From assembly GCA_020635675.1 (NCBI GenBank), contig JACJZJ010000004.1:62001-126000 (forward strand): a stretch of DNA of 64,000 bases, given 5' to 3'. A program made the position numbers and the translations under genes. A model generated the notes under the pieces. It made no database searches. It was not told where the DNA came from and worked only from the letters and a program-made list of their open reading frames with translations. Shown here piece after piece: positions 41,701 through 51,752 of this stretch. Position 1 is the stretch's first letter; every line of letters begins with the position of its first letter. The stretch is from Flavobacteriales bacterium. Its GTDB lineage: Bacteria > Bacteroidota > Bacteroidia > Flavobacteriales_F > PHOS-HE28.

Positions 41701-44607
41701 GTGAAAGCGAAGCCTCCGTCCCGGAACGTGTTCCGCGCGGCCCTCAAGGGGGTTGGTATGGCATCTGTGGGTCTCCTTTCAGGGCTGCAGGTCGCCGGGC
41801 AGACGGTCGATTTCGGAACAGTGGGGATCACCATCGTGGAGGGTACGCCCGGCGCACAGGTCTTCCAGCTGAACTTCTCCGCCCCCGCGCCCGCCGCGGG
41901 CAGCATCACCATCCAGCTCACCGATGGTCCGGGCATGGTGTTCGGCTTCGGTCAGGATTATTGGTCGAACCCGATGGCGGTGGGCGGTTTCATCACGATC
42001 TCCTTCGCGATGAACGCGGTCTCCGCTTCGTTCTCGATCTACAACTACAACGATGCGATCACCGAGGCGGATGAAACGGCGACGTTCACCATCACCGGCG
42101 TCACGGGCGGCATGAGCATCGGCCCCACCTCGGTGTCCACCTTCACCATCGTGGACAACGACAACGCCACCATCCTGGCCCAGGGCGATCTGGCCGTGGT
42201 GGGCATCAATGCGAACAACGGTTCCTGCTCCGGAGTAACAGGACAGGACGAGATCAGCTTCGTCTGCTTCCAGGACATCCGGCCTGGGACGCAGATCATC
42301 ATGACCGACAACGGCTACGAGCGGACGAACGCGGGCCAATGGGGCAATTCCGAAGGCGTCGTGCGCATGACGCGCACCGGCCTGACCATCCCGAAAGGCA
42401 CCGTGATCACGTTCCGAAGTAACCAGACCTACGGAACCACGAACGTTCAATCCGTTGCTCCCGACAATCAATGGACGTGCGCGATGATCTCTCCGAGTGG
42501 GACTTCCGTTGCGCTCAATAGTGGAGGTGACCAACTCTTCTTCATGCAGGGCGGGGTGTGGAACAACGGCACCACCGGTTCGCACAACGCGACCTACAGC
42601 GGTACGATCCTTTACGGCTTCAGCACCAACGGGCAATTCCTGAGCTTCGGGAACAGCACCCAGCAGAGCGGACTGCCCCTCAGCATGGAGTGCTTCAGCA
42701 TGGCCCCGACGTCCAGCACGGATTATGCGAAGTACACCGGGCCGATGACGACGAACACACAGCGTGGCTGGCTGATCAATTTCGACGACGCGAACCTGTG
42801 GACCTCCAACTATGGCAGCTGCACCAACTACAACAGCGGTTCGCCCAACTGGCTGAGCGCCCCCGTGCTGCCGATCTCGATCACCGGTTTCACGCCCGGC
42901 CTGTGGACCGGTGCGAAGACCACCGATTGGTTCGACTGCCGCAACTGGGATGATGCGAAGGTGCCCGTGGCCTCCACCAACGTGGTCATCGACCAATCCG
43001 CCATCCGGACCTGCGTGGTGACCAACGCCACCCCGGCGACCTGCTTCGACCTGAGCGTGCTCAGCACCGGTCTGGTGCGCACCCTGACGGTGACCAATGG
43101 CCAGGTGAACGCGGGCGGGAACGTACTCGTGCAACGGACCGCCGGCTCAGGGGCGATCGGCATCACGCTCGGACCGAGCAGCCTGCTGAACGTGGCGGGA
43201 CAGGTGGACCTGATCGGCACGGCCGCCGGAGTACAGGACGCGTTCCTCAAGGCGGAGAACAGCGCCGCGACGGCCGACGTGGCCGGTAGCCTGACCATCG
43301 CAGCCGGTGGCTACCTGGACCTGAACGGGGCCGTGACCGGTGGCACGCTCTATCTGGGCGGCGATTTCAACAACAACGCCGGGGAGACGGATTTCGATGA
43401 CGCGAAGGGCACGGTGGTCCTTGACGGGAGCACGGCCCAGACGATCAACAGTCCCACGTTCATCGACCTGTTCGGCACCCTGCGGGTGAACAAGCCGTCC
43501 AACGACGTGTTCGTCACCGATGGTTTCGGGGTGCGCACCCAGCTCGACCTCCAGCAGGGCCGTGTGATGAACGCTGCGTTGGTGAGCCTGCTGGACAACG
43601 CGACGGCGATCAACTACAGCAACGCCAGTTTCGTGAACGGCGCACTGGAAAAGGTGGGCAACGACAACTTCGTGTTCCCGGTCGGGAAGGGCAGCGCCCT
43701 GCGCACCATCGCCATCTCCGGGCTCACCGCCGCGACCACGGATGCGTTCACCGCGGAGTACTTCGCCACGGACCCACAGGGGTTGTTCGGCAACACCCTC
43801 GACCCCACGCTGGACCACATCAGCAGCTGTGAGTATTGGACCCTGGAACGCAGCGCCGGAACCCCGGACGCCTCGGTAAGCCTGAGCTGGGACACACCGG
43901 CCAGCTGCGGGGTGACCCTCCTGCCCGACCTGCGCGTGGCACGCTACGACGGTGCCGTCTGGCGGGACCGGGGCAACGGTGGCACCACGGGGAACACCAC
44001 CGCCGGGACCGTGATCACTGCGGCACAGCAGACCGCCTTCAGTCCCTGGACCCTGGCCAGCGTGAGCGGCGCCGAGAACCCGCTGCCGATCGAACTGCTG
44101 TACTTCAAGGCCACGCCCAAGGAGCGTGAAGTGGTGTTGGACTGGGCCACCGCCACGGAGGTGAACAACGAGAAATTCATCGTGGAGCGCAGTGCCGATG
44201 CCGGTGCTTTCGCGGCGATCGGCGAGGTGCCCGGAGCGGTCAACAGCCAGGAGATGCGCACCTATGCCCTCTCCGACCGGGACCCGTTGTCGGGCTTCAG
44301 CTACTACCGCCTTGCACAGCACGACCTGGACGGCACCATCACACGCAGCGAGGTGGTGAGCGTTTACATGCACCAGGCCGCCACCGGAACGACGATCATC
44401 GTGACGGACGGACAGGTGCTGGCGGACCATCACCTGACCGGCCCGGGCACCTGGCAATTGCTGGACGCGGTGGGTCGGATCGTGCGCCAGGGTGCGCTGG
44501 ACGGATCCGGACGGACCATCGCGATCATTTCCGATCTGCCCAGCGGCGCCTACACCTTCCGTGCATCGGACGCATCCGGGACCGAAAGCGGTCGCTTCAT
44601 CCACTGA
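41701..44607 (+). CDS. Large secreted protein with Calx-beta-like and sorting domains
   Basis: This protein of about 968 residues is predicted to be T9SS-exported. The start is taken as GTG at 41701, which gives a signal peptide (RAALKGVGMASVGLLSGLQVAGQ); an ATG 35 codons upstream gives an unlikely polar leader. The N-terminal domain resembles Calx-beta (VDFGTVGITIVEGTPGAQVF to TFTIVDNDNATI). A domain starting GDLAVVGINANNGSCSG follows, as seen in many Bacteroidota extracellular proteins. The centre has beta-helix-like repeats (GSLTIAAGGYLDLNGAVTGG), and the end has a fibronectin-like segment (VVLDWATATEVNNEKFIVER) and a C-terminal sorting domain. The role is unknown; adhesion or surface coating is likely. 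Confidence 0.75.
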   Translation: MKAKPPSRNVFRAALKGVGMASVGLLSGLQVAGQTVDFGTVGITIVEGTPGAQVFQLNFSAPAPAAGSITIQLTDGPGMVFGFGQDYWSNPMAVGGFITISFAMNAVSASFSIYNYNDAITEADETATFTITGVTGGMSIGPTSVSTFTIVDNDNATILAQGDLAVVGINANNGSCSGVTGQDEISFVCFQDIRPGTQIIMTDNGYERTNAGQWGNSEGVVRMTRTGLTIPKGTVITFRSNQTYGTTNVQSVAPDNQWTCAMISPSGTSVALNSGGDQLFFMQGGVWNNGTTGSHNATYSGTILYGFSTNGQFLSFGNSTQQSGLPLSMECFSMAPTSSTDYAKYTGPMTTNTQRGWLINFDDANLWTSNYGSCTNYNSGSPNWLSAPVLPISITGFTPGLWTGAKTTDWFDCRNWDDAKVPVASTNVVIDQSAIRTCVVTNATPATCFDLSVLSTGLVRTLTVTNGQVNAGGNVLVQRTAGSGAIGITLGPSSLLNVAGQVDLIGTAAGVQDAFLKAENSAATADVAGSLTIAAGGYLDLNGAVTGGTLYLGGDFNNNAGETDFDDAKGTVVLDGSTAQTINSPTFIDLFGTLRVNKPSNDVFVTDGFGVRTQLDLQQGRVMNAALVSLLDNATAINYSNASFVNGALEKVGNDNFVFPVGKGSALRTIAISGLTAATTDAFTAEYFATDPQGLFGNTLDPTLDHISSCEYWTLERSAGTPDASVSLSWDTPASCGVTLLPDLRVARYDGAVWRDRGNGGTTGNTTAGTVITAAQQTAFSPWTLASVSGAENPLPIELLYFKATPKEREVVLDWATATEVNNEKFIVERSADAGAFAAIGEVPGAVNSQEMRTYALSDRDPLSGFSYYRLAQHDLDGTITRSEVVSVYMHQAATGTTIIVTDGQVLADHHLTGPGTWQLLDAVGRIVRQGALDGSGRTIAIISDLPSGAYTFRASDASGTESGRFIH

Positions 44608-44612
44608 CCCCG

Positions 44613-46199
44613 CTATCCGGGGAACCTGATCACCGAAAAGCGTTCTTCCAGCGGATCGAGCGCCTCCAGCAGGTCATCGATCACCTCCAGGCCGTGATCG
44701 GCGATCACCGTCAGGAATCCCTCCCGCCGTTCGCGTAATCCACCACCAGGGAAAAGGCGTGCATGGATCCGTTCGATGCGTGCGATGCGCACGGCCTCGC
44801 GGCGCTTGGCCGCGCGCAACAGCCGCTTTTCAAGATGGTCCAATCGCTTGTGGAGCCTGATCCGCTCTCCTTTGGCCGAAGCCTCCAACGTCGGATCGAT
44901 CGCCGCGCTGCGCCCGATGATCTCCTGAAAGACCGCGTCGAGGCGTCCGCGTTCATCCGTCAGCTCGGTATCGAAGCCGGCATGGTCCTTCGCCCAGGCG
45001 GTGCGTAGATGCTCGAGCGGCTTGAAAAGGTCGTTGTCCGTGAGCCCGGTATCCCGCAGGCTTATCGCCTCCTCCGGCCCGATGAGCAACGCCGACGTAC
45101 GAAGCGCGACCACGGGCATCGGCACCTGCAACGCCTGGAACGCCCATCGCAATTGCATCCAATAGGCCACCTCCCCACCCCCGCCGACATAGGTGATGTT
45201 CGGCAGGATCGTTTCCTGATAGAGCGGCCGGAAGAGCACGTTCGGTGAAAAGTCCTGCGGCGCACGTTCGAGCTCCGCGACCATTTCCGTAGCGGAGAAG
45301 CGGGGTCCACCATCGAGGACGCGGTACCCTTCATCGTCCATCTCGATGCGGCTGCGATGTCCGGGGCGCAGGTGGAAGAGGTTCACGGACCGGGCATGTG
45401 CCTGACCACCGTATCCCTTCGGCAGCTTCTCATCCGCGTACCGCACGGTGCGTTCCACCACCTGGTTCAGCAGTTCCTCCCGCATCGCCGGCACGAAGAG
45501 TCGCTTGAGCGCGGGATCATCACCATCGATGACCACCAGTCCATACCGCCCGAAAAGGGCGTTCATCAAATGCCGGGTGGCCTGTGCCAGGGTGTATTCG
45601 GGGCGATATGCGGCCTGCAGGTCCTCCCGCAGGGCGGATGCACCCGGGGAAACACCGAGAAGATCACCGGCCTGATGCAGCGCGTCCATGATGCCCTTCA
45701 GGGGAAGGCGTCCGACCGCTCCCCCTCCGGTCGCGGACCAATGCAGACGTGTATCGCGCAGATGAACATGATCGACCTCGGGCAGATCGTGGTCCTCCGA
45801 AGCCATCCAGAACACGGGCACCACCGGACGATCGTCGCGGTGGAATTGTCGCGCGAGCCGGATCACGTTGAGGATCTTGTACAGCACGTAGCGCGGTCCA
45901 CCGAAGAGGCAGAGCTGGTGACCCGTGGTGATCGTCAGCGCCCGCGGATCCCGCAATCGATCGAGCGATGTCCTTGCGGCCGGATGCGGATCGAGGCCGG
46001 CGTATTGTCCTTCCAACGCTTGGACGAGGATGTCACGTGCTCCCGCATCGAACGTGCGGCCCGCCGCCGCGGCACTGATGCCCGTTTCCGAGAACGGGAA
46101 GGTGGAGAACGCCTCCATGCCGGCGGATCCGGCCAGATGGTCGAGCACGATCGGCCGGAAATGGCCGGTATCCGCATAGGGGACCGTGCTTCGCTCCAT
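44613..46199 (-). CDS. bshC: BshC, putative cysteine-adding enzyme of bacillithiol synthesis
   Basis: This 528-residue protein matches BshC, proposed to add L-cysteine to GlcN-malate as the last step of bacillithiol synthesis. Recognisable motifs are ITTGHQLCLFGGPRYVLYKI, PVFWMASEDHDLPEVDHV, LVVIDGDDPALKRLFVPAM and ETILPNITYVGGGGEVAYWM. The C terminus has a long basic coiled coil (about residues 440-490), typical of BshC dimers. Length is normal. The ATG at 46199 is chosen because a perfect -7 element lies ten bases upstream. Its presence implies a bacillithiol-type low-molecular-weight thiol; bshA and bshB are not in the window. Confidence 0.93.
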   Translation of the reverse strand: MERSTVPYADTGHFRPIVLDHLAGSAGMEAFSTFPFSETGISAAAAGRTFDAGARDILVQALEGQYAGLDPHPAARTSLDRLRDPRALTITTGHQLCLFGGPRYVLYKILNVIRLARQFHRDDRPVVPVFWMASEDHDLPEVDHVHLRDTRLHWSATGGGAVGRLPLKGIMDALHQAGDLLGVSPGASALREDLQAAYRPEYTLAQATRHLMNALFGRYGLVVIDGDDPALKRLFVPAMREELLNQVVERTVRYADEKLPKGYGGQAHARSVNLFHLRPGHRSRIEMDDEGYRVLDGGPRFSATEMVAELERAPQDFSPNVLFRPLYQETILPNITYVGGGGEVAYWMQLRWAFQALQVPMPVVALRTSALLIGPEEAISLRDTGLTDNDLFKPLEHLRTAWAKDHAGFDTELTDERGRLDAVFQEIIGRSAAIDPTLEASAKGERIRLHKRLDHLEKRLLRAAKRREAVRIARIERIHARLFPGGGLRERREGFLTVIADHGLEVIDDLLEALDPLEERFSVIRFPG

Positions 46200-46209
46200 G
46201 GTTCGCGGC

Positions 46210-46217
46210 CAAAGGTA
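46210..46217 (-). promoter_or_regulatory. -7 promoter element of bshC
   Basis: On the minus strand this reads TACCTTTG, a perfect match to TAnnTTTG, ending ten bases before the ATG. The transcript should have a leader of only a few bases. Confidence 0.6.
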
Positions 46218-46303
46218 GCCGCGTGGGGCCGTCGATCCCACGTGCCGGAAGGCGCGGGCCTCCCAACGGATCCCGCTAAATTCCGCGTCCCAAACACGGT
46301 ACG

Positions 46304-49300
46304 ATGCATCCATCCCGTTCGCTGGCCGCGGCCCTCTTCCTCTTCTCCGGCGCGTTGATCGCCCAGGACACGATCCACGTCCGGACCCTGTCTTTCGACT
46401 CCATCACCACCCGGCGCGGCACATGGCTTTTTCCGGACACGACCCACCATTTCCGCAAGGTGCTGATGCACCAGACCCTGAAGTGCGATGCCCAGACCAC
46501 CCAGGACCAATACGCCTGTGGTGAATGGGACTACCTGACCTACATGTTCGTGTACGATCACACGGGTGTGTTGGACAGCACAGCCCAGGAGCATGCCCAT
46601 TTCCTGGTGGGGACCGCCGCGCCGGACAGCGTGGAGCTGACCTATGTGATGCCCATCGACCTGCGGCAGCGCGAGGTGGTGACCCGAACGATCACCGGCA
46701 CACAAAGCGAGACGGACCATTCCGTCGGCCTGGACAACGCGTCGGACGACCAGACCTTCGGCGTGGCCCAGGGACCTGCGCGATCACAGTTCGCGTTCAC
46801 CGCCGCCGAGCTCAATGCGGCAGGTCTGGGCGTGGGCGCCCCGGTCGAACGCCTGCGCTTCCAGGTGATCAACAACGGCGGAATGGTCGACCGGTTGATC
46901 GTGCGGATGAAGCTGGGGTCGTTCAACAACCTGAACGCCTTCGACAACAGCGGCCTGACCACGGTGTACGACCATGCACAGGATCTGACCACGGGCACCA
47001 ACACCCTCGACCTGACCTCACCCTTCACCTGGGACGGCAGCTCCGATCTGTTGGTGGAGTTCGCCATGGAAAAGCAGATGCAATGGGGTGGCGCGGAGCT
47101 GGCCGCCACCGACATGGGCAACACCCAGACGATCCGTGACCTCGGTGTGGACGGTTATCTGGAAATGAACAACGACTTCATCGGTGTGGCACCCAATGGT
47201 CTTGCGACCCTCGGCGATCAGGTGACGGTCACGTTCTGGGCCTACGGCGACTCCAGCATTCCGGTGAACACCACGATGCTGGAGGCGGTCGATGCGAACA
47301 ACAACAGGATCCTGAACATCCATCTGCCCTGGAGCGATGGCAGCGTGTATTGGGATGCCGGCAATGACGGCGCCGGCTACGACCGGATCAACAAGGCGGC
47401 CCAGACCGCGGAGGTGGAGGGGCAATGGAACCATTGGGCCTTCGTGAAGAACGCGACCACCGGCCAGATGAAGATCTATCTGAACGGTACGCTCTGGCAC
47501 AGCGGCACGGGCAAGACCAAGCCCATGAACGGCATCGTGAAGTTCCGCATCGGATCGGGCCGCAACGGCGAATACCCCTACCCCGGCCTGATCGACGAGT
47601 TCAATGTGTTCGGCACCGAAGTGAGCGGTGCCACGATCGCGGCCTGGTCCGACAGGCGTGTCGACAACACGCACCCGAACGCACCGGACCTGCTCTATTC
47701 GTATCATTTCGATGAGCTGCCGACGGACTTCACCCTGGAGAACAGCGCAGTGCCCTCCGACCCGGCGTGGCCCATGGGCACGGTGAAGCGCGGCTATCGC
47801 CACGCCACCGCGTTGAGTGCTTCACCCATCAGCTCGGCCATCCGGCCCGATCTCACCTTCGTCCAGGGCACCTACTCCGACCAGTTCGATACGTCGATCG
47901 TGGCGGACCCGGACGTGCAGGCTTATGTCTCCAAGGAGGATTACCAGATCATGGGCAATGCCGCCGTGCCCGTGGACACCGCGTTCGCCTGGTCGGCGGG
48001 ATACACCTATACCTACGACCCGACCGGCGTGGCGATCGACAGCACCTTGAGCAGCGGCATCACCTTTCACAACGACACGCTCAACTATTTCGGCGTTCCC
48101 TTCGAGGTGGTCGACAAATTCGAGATCGGGAGGTATATCACGCCCTACGGCATTCAACTCAACTTGGGCCCGAACGGGTTCACCTGGACGTACGACGTCA
48201 CGGACTATCAATACCTGCTCCATGACAGTGTGGACCTCAGTGCCGGGAACCAGCAGGAGTTGATCGATCTGGAATTCGAGATGATCGAAGGCACGGCTCC
48301 GCGCCCCTTGGTGCGCCATCAACGACCCTGGGGACCCCAGGCGAGCTACTCGTTCAATGCATTGGACAACGACACACGGCTCGAACCGATGGACATCACG
48401 CTGGCGCCCGATGCCACGCAATGGGAGCTTCGGACCCGACTGACGGGCCATGGGGACCAGACCAGTATCCCAGGTGTCCAGGGATGCTGTGAGTTCCGTG
48501 ACAACACGCACTACTGGTACGCCAATGGATCCCAGGTGGACGACTGGCACATCTGGAGGACGAACGAATGCGCGCTGAACCCGGTCTATCCCCAGGGGGG
48601 CACCTGGCTGTATGCCCGCGAAGGCTGGTGCCCCGGTGATGTGGTGCGCGACCATGCGACCACGATCACACCATACGTGAGCAATGGGTCGGTGAACCTC
48701 GATTACAGGATCACACCCGTGCCGGCGAACAACCCCGGGATGGGCGGCGGCAATTACGTCACCAACGTGGACCTGTTCGAATATGGTCCCGCCGCGCATG
48801 CGCTCGACGCCGAGGTCTACAATGTGGTACGTCCGTCGGATGAAGGCTACCACGCACGTGTGAACCCGATGTGCTTCGATCCCGTGGTGGTACTGCGCAA
48901 CGCCGGTGGTACGGACCTCACCAGCGCCACCTTCACCTACGGGATCAGCGGGGGGCCGGAGCAGACCTACACCTGGACGGGGGACCTGGTGCACATGGCC
49001 ACCGCCGAGGTCACGCTGCCGATCCCGGACGGATCGTTCTGGCTGGGCGATGCGGACCAGCACTTTACGGTGACCGTGAGCGCACCCAACGGGGGCACCG
49101 ATGGATACGCCGACAACGACAGCTACACCACGCACTTCGAGCTGCCTGTGACCTACACGGACAACTTCATCGTGTACTTCAAAACGAACAACCGCGCGAA
49201 CGAGAACACGTTGACCATCCGCGATGTATATGGCAACGCGGTGTACAGCAGGACGAACCTCACCAACAACACGACCTACGCCGACACCCTGTCGCTGTAC

Positions 49301-49750
49301 GATGGCTGCTACGAATTCGAGGTGACGGACAGCGGCAACGATGGTTTCACCTATTGGGCGGATCCCGGACAGGGATCGGGCTTCCTCCGTTTCAAGCGAT
49401 TGACCGGGAGCACCCTGAAGAGCTTCGAGACCGAATTCGGCCGCGATCTGAAATGGGCCTTCACACTGAACGGGTTCGTGGGCATCGCCGAACGGGCCTC
49501 TGCAGCCACGCTCTTACTTTCCCCCAACCCCACCACGGGCCCTTGCACGATGTCCACCACGGGTCTGCAGGGGCCGGTCACGTTGCGCGTGGTCGACCCA
49601 CAGGGCCGTGACCTGTTGCGTCGCACACTCGAAATGCACGGTCAGGACCGGACCATGCTCGACCTCAGTGGGCTCGTGAACGGTCTATACACGGTGGTCC
49701 TGAACGGCGAGGATGCGCGTATGTCCGCACGTGTCCAGGTCCTGCGCTGA
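46304..49750 (+). CDS. Secreted PNGase F-like protein with inserted LamG-like domain and sorting domain
   Basis: This 1,148-residue protein has a signal peptide (LAAALFLFSGALIAQ) and both halves of peptide-N-glycosidase F. Residues 25-95 match the start of the N domain, with CGEWDYLTYMFVYD carrying Asp76, equivalent to catalytic Asp60. The chain resumes at 604 with KFEIGRYITPYG, matching EIGRFITPYW of the enzyme. The C domain (~700-860) has GCCEFRDNTHYW (Glu730, like Glu206), ECALNPVYPQGGTW and REGWCPGD. The ~500-residue insert holds a LamG/concanavalin-like domain (~285-450). A T9SS-type sorting domain ends the protein. It may remove N-glycans from glycoproteins outside the cell; activity is inferred. 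Divergent from bshC. Confidence 0.82.
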   Translation: MHPSRSLAAALFLFSGALIAQDTIHVRTLSFDSITTRRGTWLFPDTTHHFRKVLMHQTLKCDAQTTQDQYACGEWDYLTYMFVYDHTGVLDSTAQEHAHFLVGTAAPDSVELTYVMPIDLRQREVVTRTITGTQSETDHSVGLDNASDDQTFGVAQGPARSQFAFTAAELNAAGLGVGAPVERLRFQVINNGGMVDRLIVRMKLGSFNNLNAFDNSGLTTVYDHAQDLTTGTNTLDLTSPFTWDGSSDLLVEFAMEKQMQWGGAELAATDMGNTQTIRDLGVDGYLEMNNDFIGVAPNGLATLGDQVTVTFWAYGDSSIPVNTTMLEAVDANNNRILNIHLPWSDGSVYWDAGNDGAGYDRINKAAQTAEVEGQWNHWAFVKNATTGQMKIYLNGTLWHSGTGKTKPMNGIVKFRIGSGRNGEYPYPGLIDEFNVFGTEVSGATIAAWSDRRVDNTHPNAPDLLYSYHFDELPTDFTLENSAVPSDPAWPMGTVKRGYRHATALSASPISSAIRPDLTFVQGTYSDQFDTSIVADPDVQAYVSKEDYQIMGNAAVPVDTAFAWSAGYTYTYDPTGVAIDSTLSSGITFHNDTLNYFGVPFEVVDKFEIGRYITPYGIQLNLGPNGFTWTYDVTDYQYLLHDSVDLSAGNQQELIDLEFEMIEGTAPRPLVRHQRPWGPQASYSFNALDNDTRLEPMDITLAPDATQWELRTRLTGHGDQTSIPGVQGCCEFRDNTHYWYANGSQVDDWHIWRTNECALNPVYPQGGTWLYAREGWCPGDVVRDHATTITPYVSNGSVNLDYRITPVPANNPGMGGGNYVTNVDLFEYGPAAHALDAEVYNVVRPSDEGYHARVNPMCFDPVVVLRNAGGTDLTSATFTYGISGGPEQTYTWTGDLVHMATAEVTLPIPDGSFWLGDADQHFTVTVSAPNGGTDGYADNDSYTTHFELPVTYTDNFIVYFKTNNRANENTLTIRDVYGNAVYSRTNLTNNTTYADTLSLYDGCYEFEVTDSGNDGFTYWADPGQGSGFLRFKRLTGSTLKSFETEFGRDLKWAFTLNGFVGIAERASAATLLLSPNPTTGPCTMSTTGLQGPVTLRVVDPQGRDLLRRTLEMHGQDRTMLDLSGLVNGLYTVVLNGEDARMSARVQVLR

Positions 49751-49769
49751 CCGATACCTTCACGTGCAC

Positions 49770-50108
49770 ATGGCATCCAAGGCCCGACCCGGGGAGCGGA
49801 TCGGTTCGTTCCGCGCTTTCTACCCCTACTATCTGTCCGAACATCGGGATCCCGTGACCCGGGTACTGCATTTCATCGGCACAGGCCTCATCCCGTTCTG
49901 GATGGCTCTGGCACTTTTCGACCGGAATGCCTGGTGGCTCCTGGGCGTGCCGGCCGCCGGATACGGTCTGGCCTGGATCGGCCATTTCTTCTTCGCACAC
50001 AACAAGCCCGCCACCTTCCGGTATCCGCTCTGGAGCCTCGCTTCCGACTTCGTCCTGTTCTTCGAGTTGATCACCGGCCGCCGGAAATTCAGCGGAGAAC
50101 AGGAGTGA
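49770..50108 (+). CDS. DUF962 (Mpo1-like) membrane protein
   Basis: This 112-residue protein has the family start FRAFYPYYLSEHRDPVTRVL, then HFIGTGLIPFWMALALF and two further hydrophobic segments (AWWLLGVPAAGYGLAWIGHFFF and PLWSLASDFVLFFELITG). In yeast the related Mpo1 is an iron-dependent dioxygenase of fatty-acid alpha-oxidation; the conserved His residues (HRD, LHFIG, GHFFFAH) are compatible with that, but the bacterial role is not established. The gene starts 19 bases after the PNGase F-like gene. Confidence 0.85.
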   Translation: MASKARPGERIGSFRAFYPYYLSEHRDPVTRVLHFIGTGLIPFWMALALFDRNAWWLLGVPAAGYGLAWIGHFFFAHNKPATFRYPLWSLASDFVLFFELITGRRKFSGEQE

Positions 50109-50154
50109 CATCCGCTTCCCATCCTCGTCCAACGACCGCCAAGACCTCCATCCA

Positions 50155-51732
50155 ATGCCCATCCGCATGGTGCCCGATGAGGGCAATGAACAAAGTTCCC
50201 GATCCAACGGACCCCTGCGTCGCCGTTCGTCCGGTACCGGCATGGCCGGTGGCGGCTCGCTGATCCCGCTGCTCCTGGGGTTCCTCATCAAACGGCCCAA
50301 GCTGTTGCTGGTGCTGGCCATCGGCTTCGCTCTGTTCTACTTCTTCGGCGGAATGAAGAGTTGCACCGGTCCGGGTGGCGACGACATGATCTCGCAACTG
50401 GCCGGATTCACCACCGGTGCGGAATTCGATCCCGCATTGTACGACCAGGCCGAAGTGTACGAGCCGTTGGCGGACAATGTGAAGAACCCCCTGCCGGAGC
50501 GGATCACGCTCGAGCGGTACTGCCCGCCGCGCTTGAACCAGGGGCAGCAGGGAAGCTGCGTGGCCTGGGCCAGCGCCTATGCCGCACGCACGATCGTGCA
50601 GGCCAGGGCCGCCGAGCGCACACCGTCCAGCCAGGAGGCCTTCAGTCCGAGCTACCTCTACAATCAGATCAAGATCCCCAACAGCGGCTGCCAGGGCAGC
50701 TACATCTACCGGGCGATGGAGACCATGCTGCAGGGTGGTGTCCTTCCCTTCAGCCGGTTCGGGTATACCGACCAGGACTGCAGCAAACAGCCCAGCGGCA
50801 GTGACAAGCAGCAGGCGCAACAGTACCGGATCAAAGGCTTCCAGCGGCTCACGCTCGGCGCGGACGACCAACGCGTGGACATGCTCGCGATGAAACAATA
50901 CCTCAGCCAGGGATCGCCCGTGGTGATCGGCATGATGGTCGGCGGCACGTTCATGCAGGACATGGAGGGGCGCGAGGCCTGGACCCCCACGCAGAACGAT
51001 GCGAACATGCCTGGTTTCGGCGGGCACGCCATGTGCGTCGTGGGCTACGACGACTACAAGTTCGGCGACCAGGGCGGCTTCCTGCTCATGAACAGTTGGG
51101 GACCCGAATGGGGAGCGAACGGGCTGGCCTGGGTGCCCTATGACGCCTTCGACTATTTCTGCAAGGAGGCCTACGCGGTCTATCCCATGGGCGAAAACCC
51201 GACGGAAAGGCCCGCCGAATTCGATATCCGGTTCGGGTTCCAGGACCAGTCGACCAAGCGGAACATCAGGCTGGTCTCCGCGGGCGACGGCATCTTCCGC
51301 ACGGTGGAACCGATCGCCAAGGGCAGCAAGTTCAAGGTGGAGGTGACGAACAACGCTGAATGCTACACCTATCTCTTCGGCCAGGAGACGGACGGAAGCA
51401 TCTACGTGCTCTTTCCCTACACCCCGAAGCACTCGCCTTACTGCGGTATCACCGGCACACGCCTGTTCCCGCACGACCACAGCCTGATGGCCGACGATGT
51501 GGGTTCGCGAGATGTGATGGCCGTGCTCGTGACCAACCAGCCATTCGATTACAACAAAGTGCAGGAGGGGCTGAACGCCTCCCGGGCAGGCGACCTGGCC
51601 GGCAAGCTGCGCGACGTCCTTGGCGAGGAGTTGCAGACCACGGTGCGCTATACGGACGGAGAGACGATCGGCGCCACTTGTTCCACCGATCGGAACGCCT
51701 TGGCCATCGTTCTCGAGCTGGACAAACGCTGA
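50155..51732 (+). CDS. Membrane-anchored papain-family (C1) cysteine protease with DUF4384-like domain
   Basis: This 525-residue protein has a short cytoplasmic N terminus, one transmembrane segment (LLLVLAIGFALFYFFGG, about 50-66) and a C1 peptidase domain. The catalytic triad is visible: Cys135 in NQGQQGSCVAWASAYAA, His291 in GFGGHAMCVVGYDD and Asn313 in GGFLLMNSWGPEWG, with the oxyanion Gln in NQGQQG. The last ~150 residues (SKFKVEVTNNAECYTYLF, then GSIYVLFPY) resemble DUF4384, found in proteins linked to signalling caspase-like enzymes. The topology places the protease outside the cytoplasmic membrane. The substrate is unknown. Confidence 0.88.
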   Translation: MPIRMVPDEGNEQSSRSNGPLRRRSSGTGMAGGGSLIPLLLGFLIKRPKLLLVLAIGFALFYFFGGMKSCTGPGGDDMISQLAGFTTGAEFDPALYDQAEVYEPLADNVKNPLPERITLERYCPPRLNQGQQGSCVAWASAYAARTIVQARAAERTPSSQEAFSPSYLYNQIKIPNSGCQGSYIYRAMETMLQGGVLPFSRFGYTDQDCSKQPSGSDKQQAQQYRIKGFQRLTLGADDQRVDMLAMKQYLSQGSPVVIGMMVGGTFMQDMEGREAWTPTQNDANMPGFGGHAMCVVGYDDYKFGDQGGFLLMNSWGPEWGANGLAWVPYDAFDYFCKEAYAVYPMGENPTERPAEFDIRFGFQDQSTKRNIRLVSAGDGIFRTVEPIAKGSKFKVEVTNNAECYTYLFGQETDGSIYVLFPYTPKHSPYCGITGTRLFPHDHSLMADDVGSRDVMAVLVTNQPFDYNKVQEGLNASRAGDLAGKLRDVLGEELQTTVRYTDGETIGATCSTDRNALAIVLELDKR

Positions 51733-51740
51733 GTAGCGCT

Positions 51741-51748
51741 TATTTTGG
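51741..51748 (+). promoter_or_regulatory. -7 promoter element of the haem-binding protein gene
   Basis: TATTTTGG, seven of eight matches to TAnnTTTG, ends four bases before the ATG at 51753. The transcript would be leaderless or almost so. Confidence 0.5.
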
Positions 51749-51752
51749 GGAC

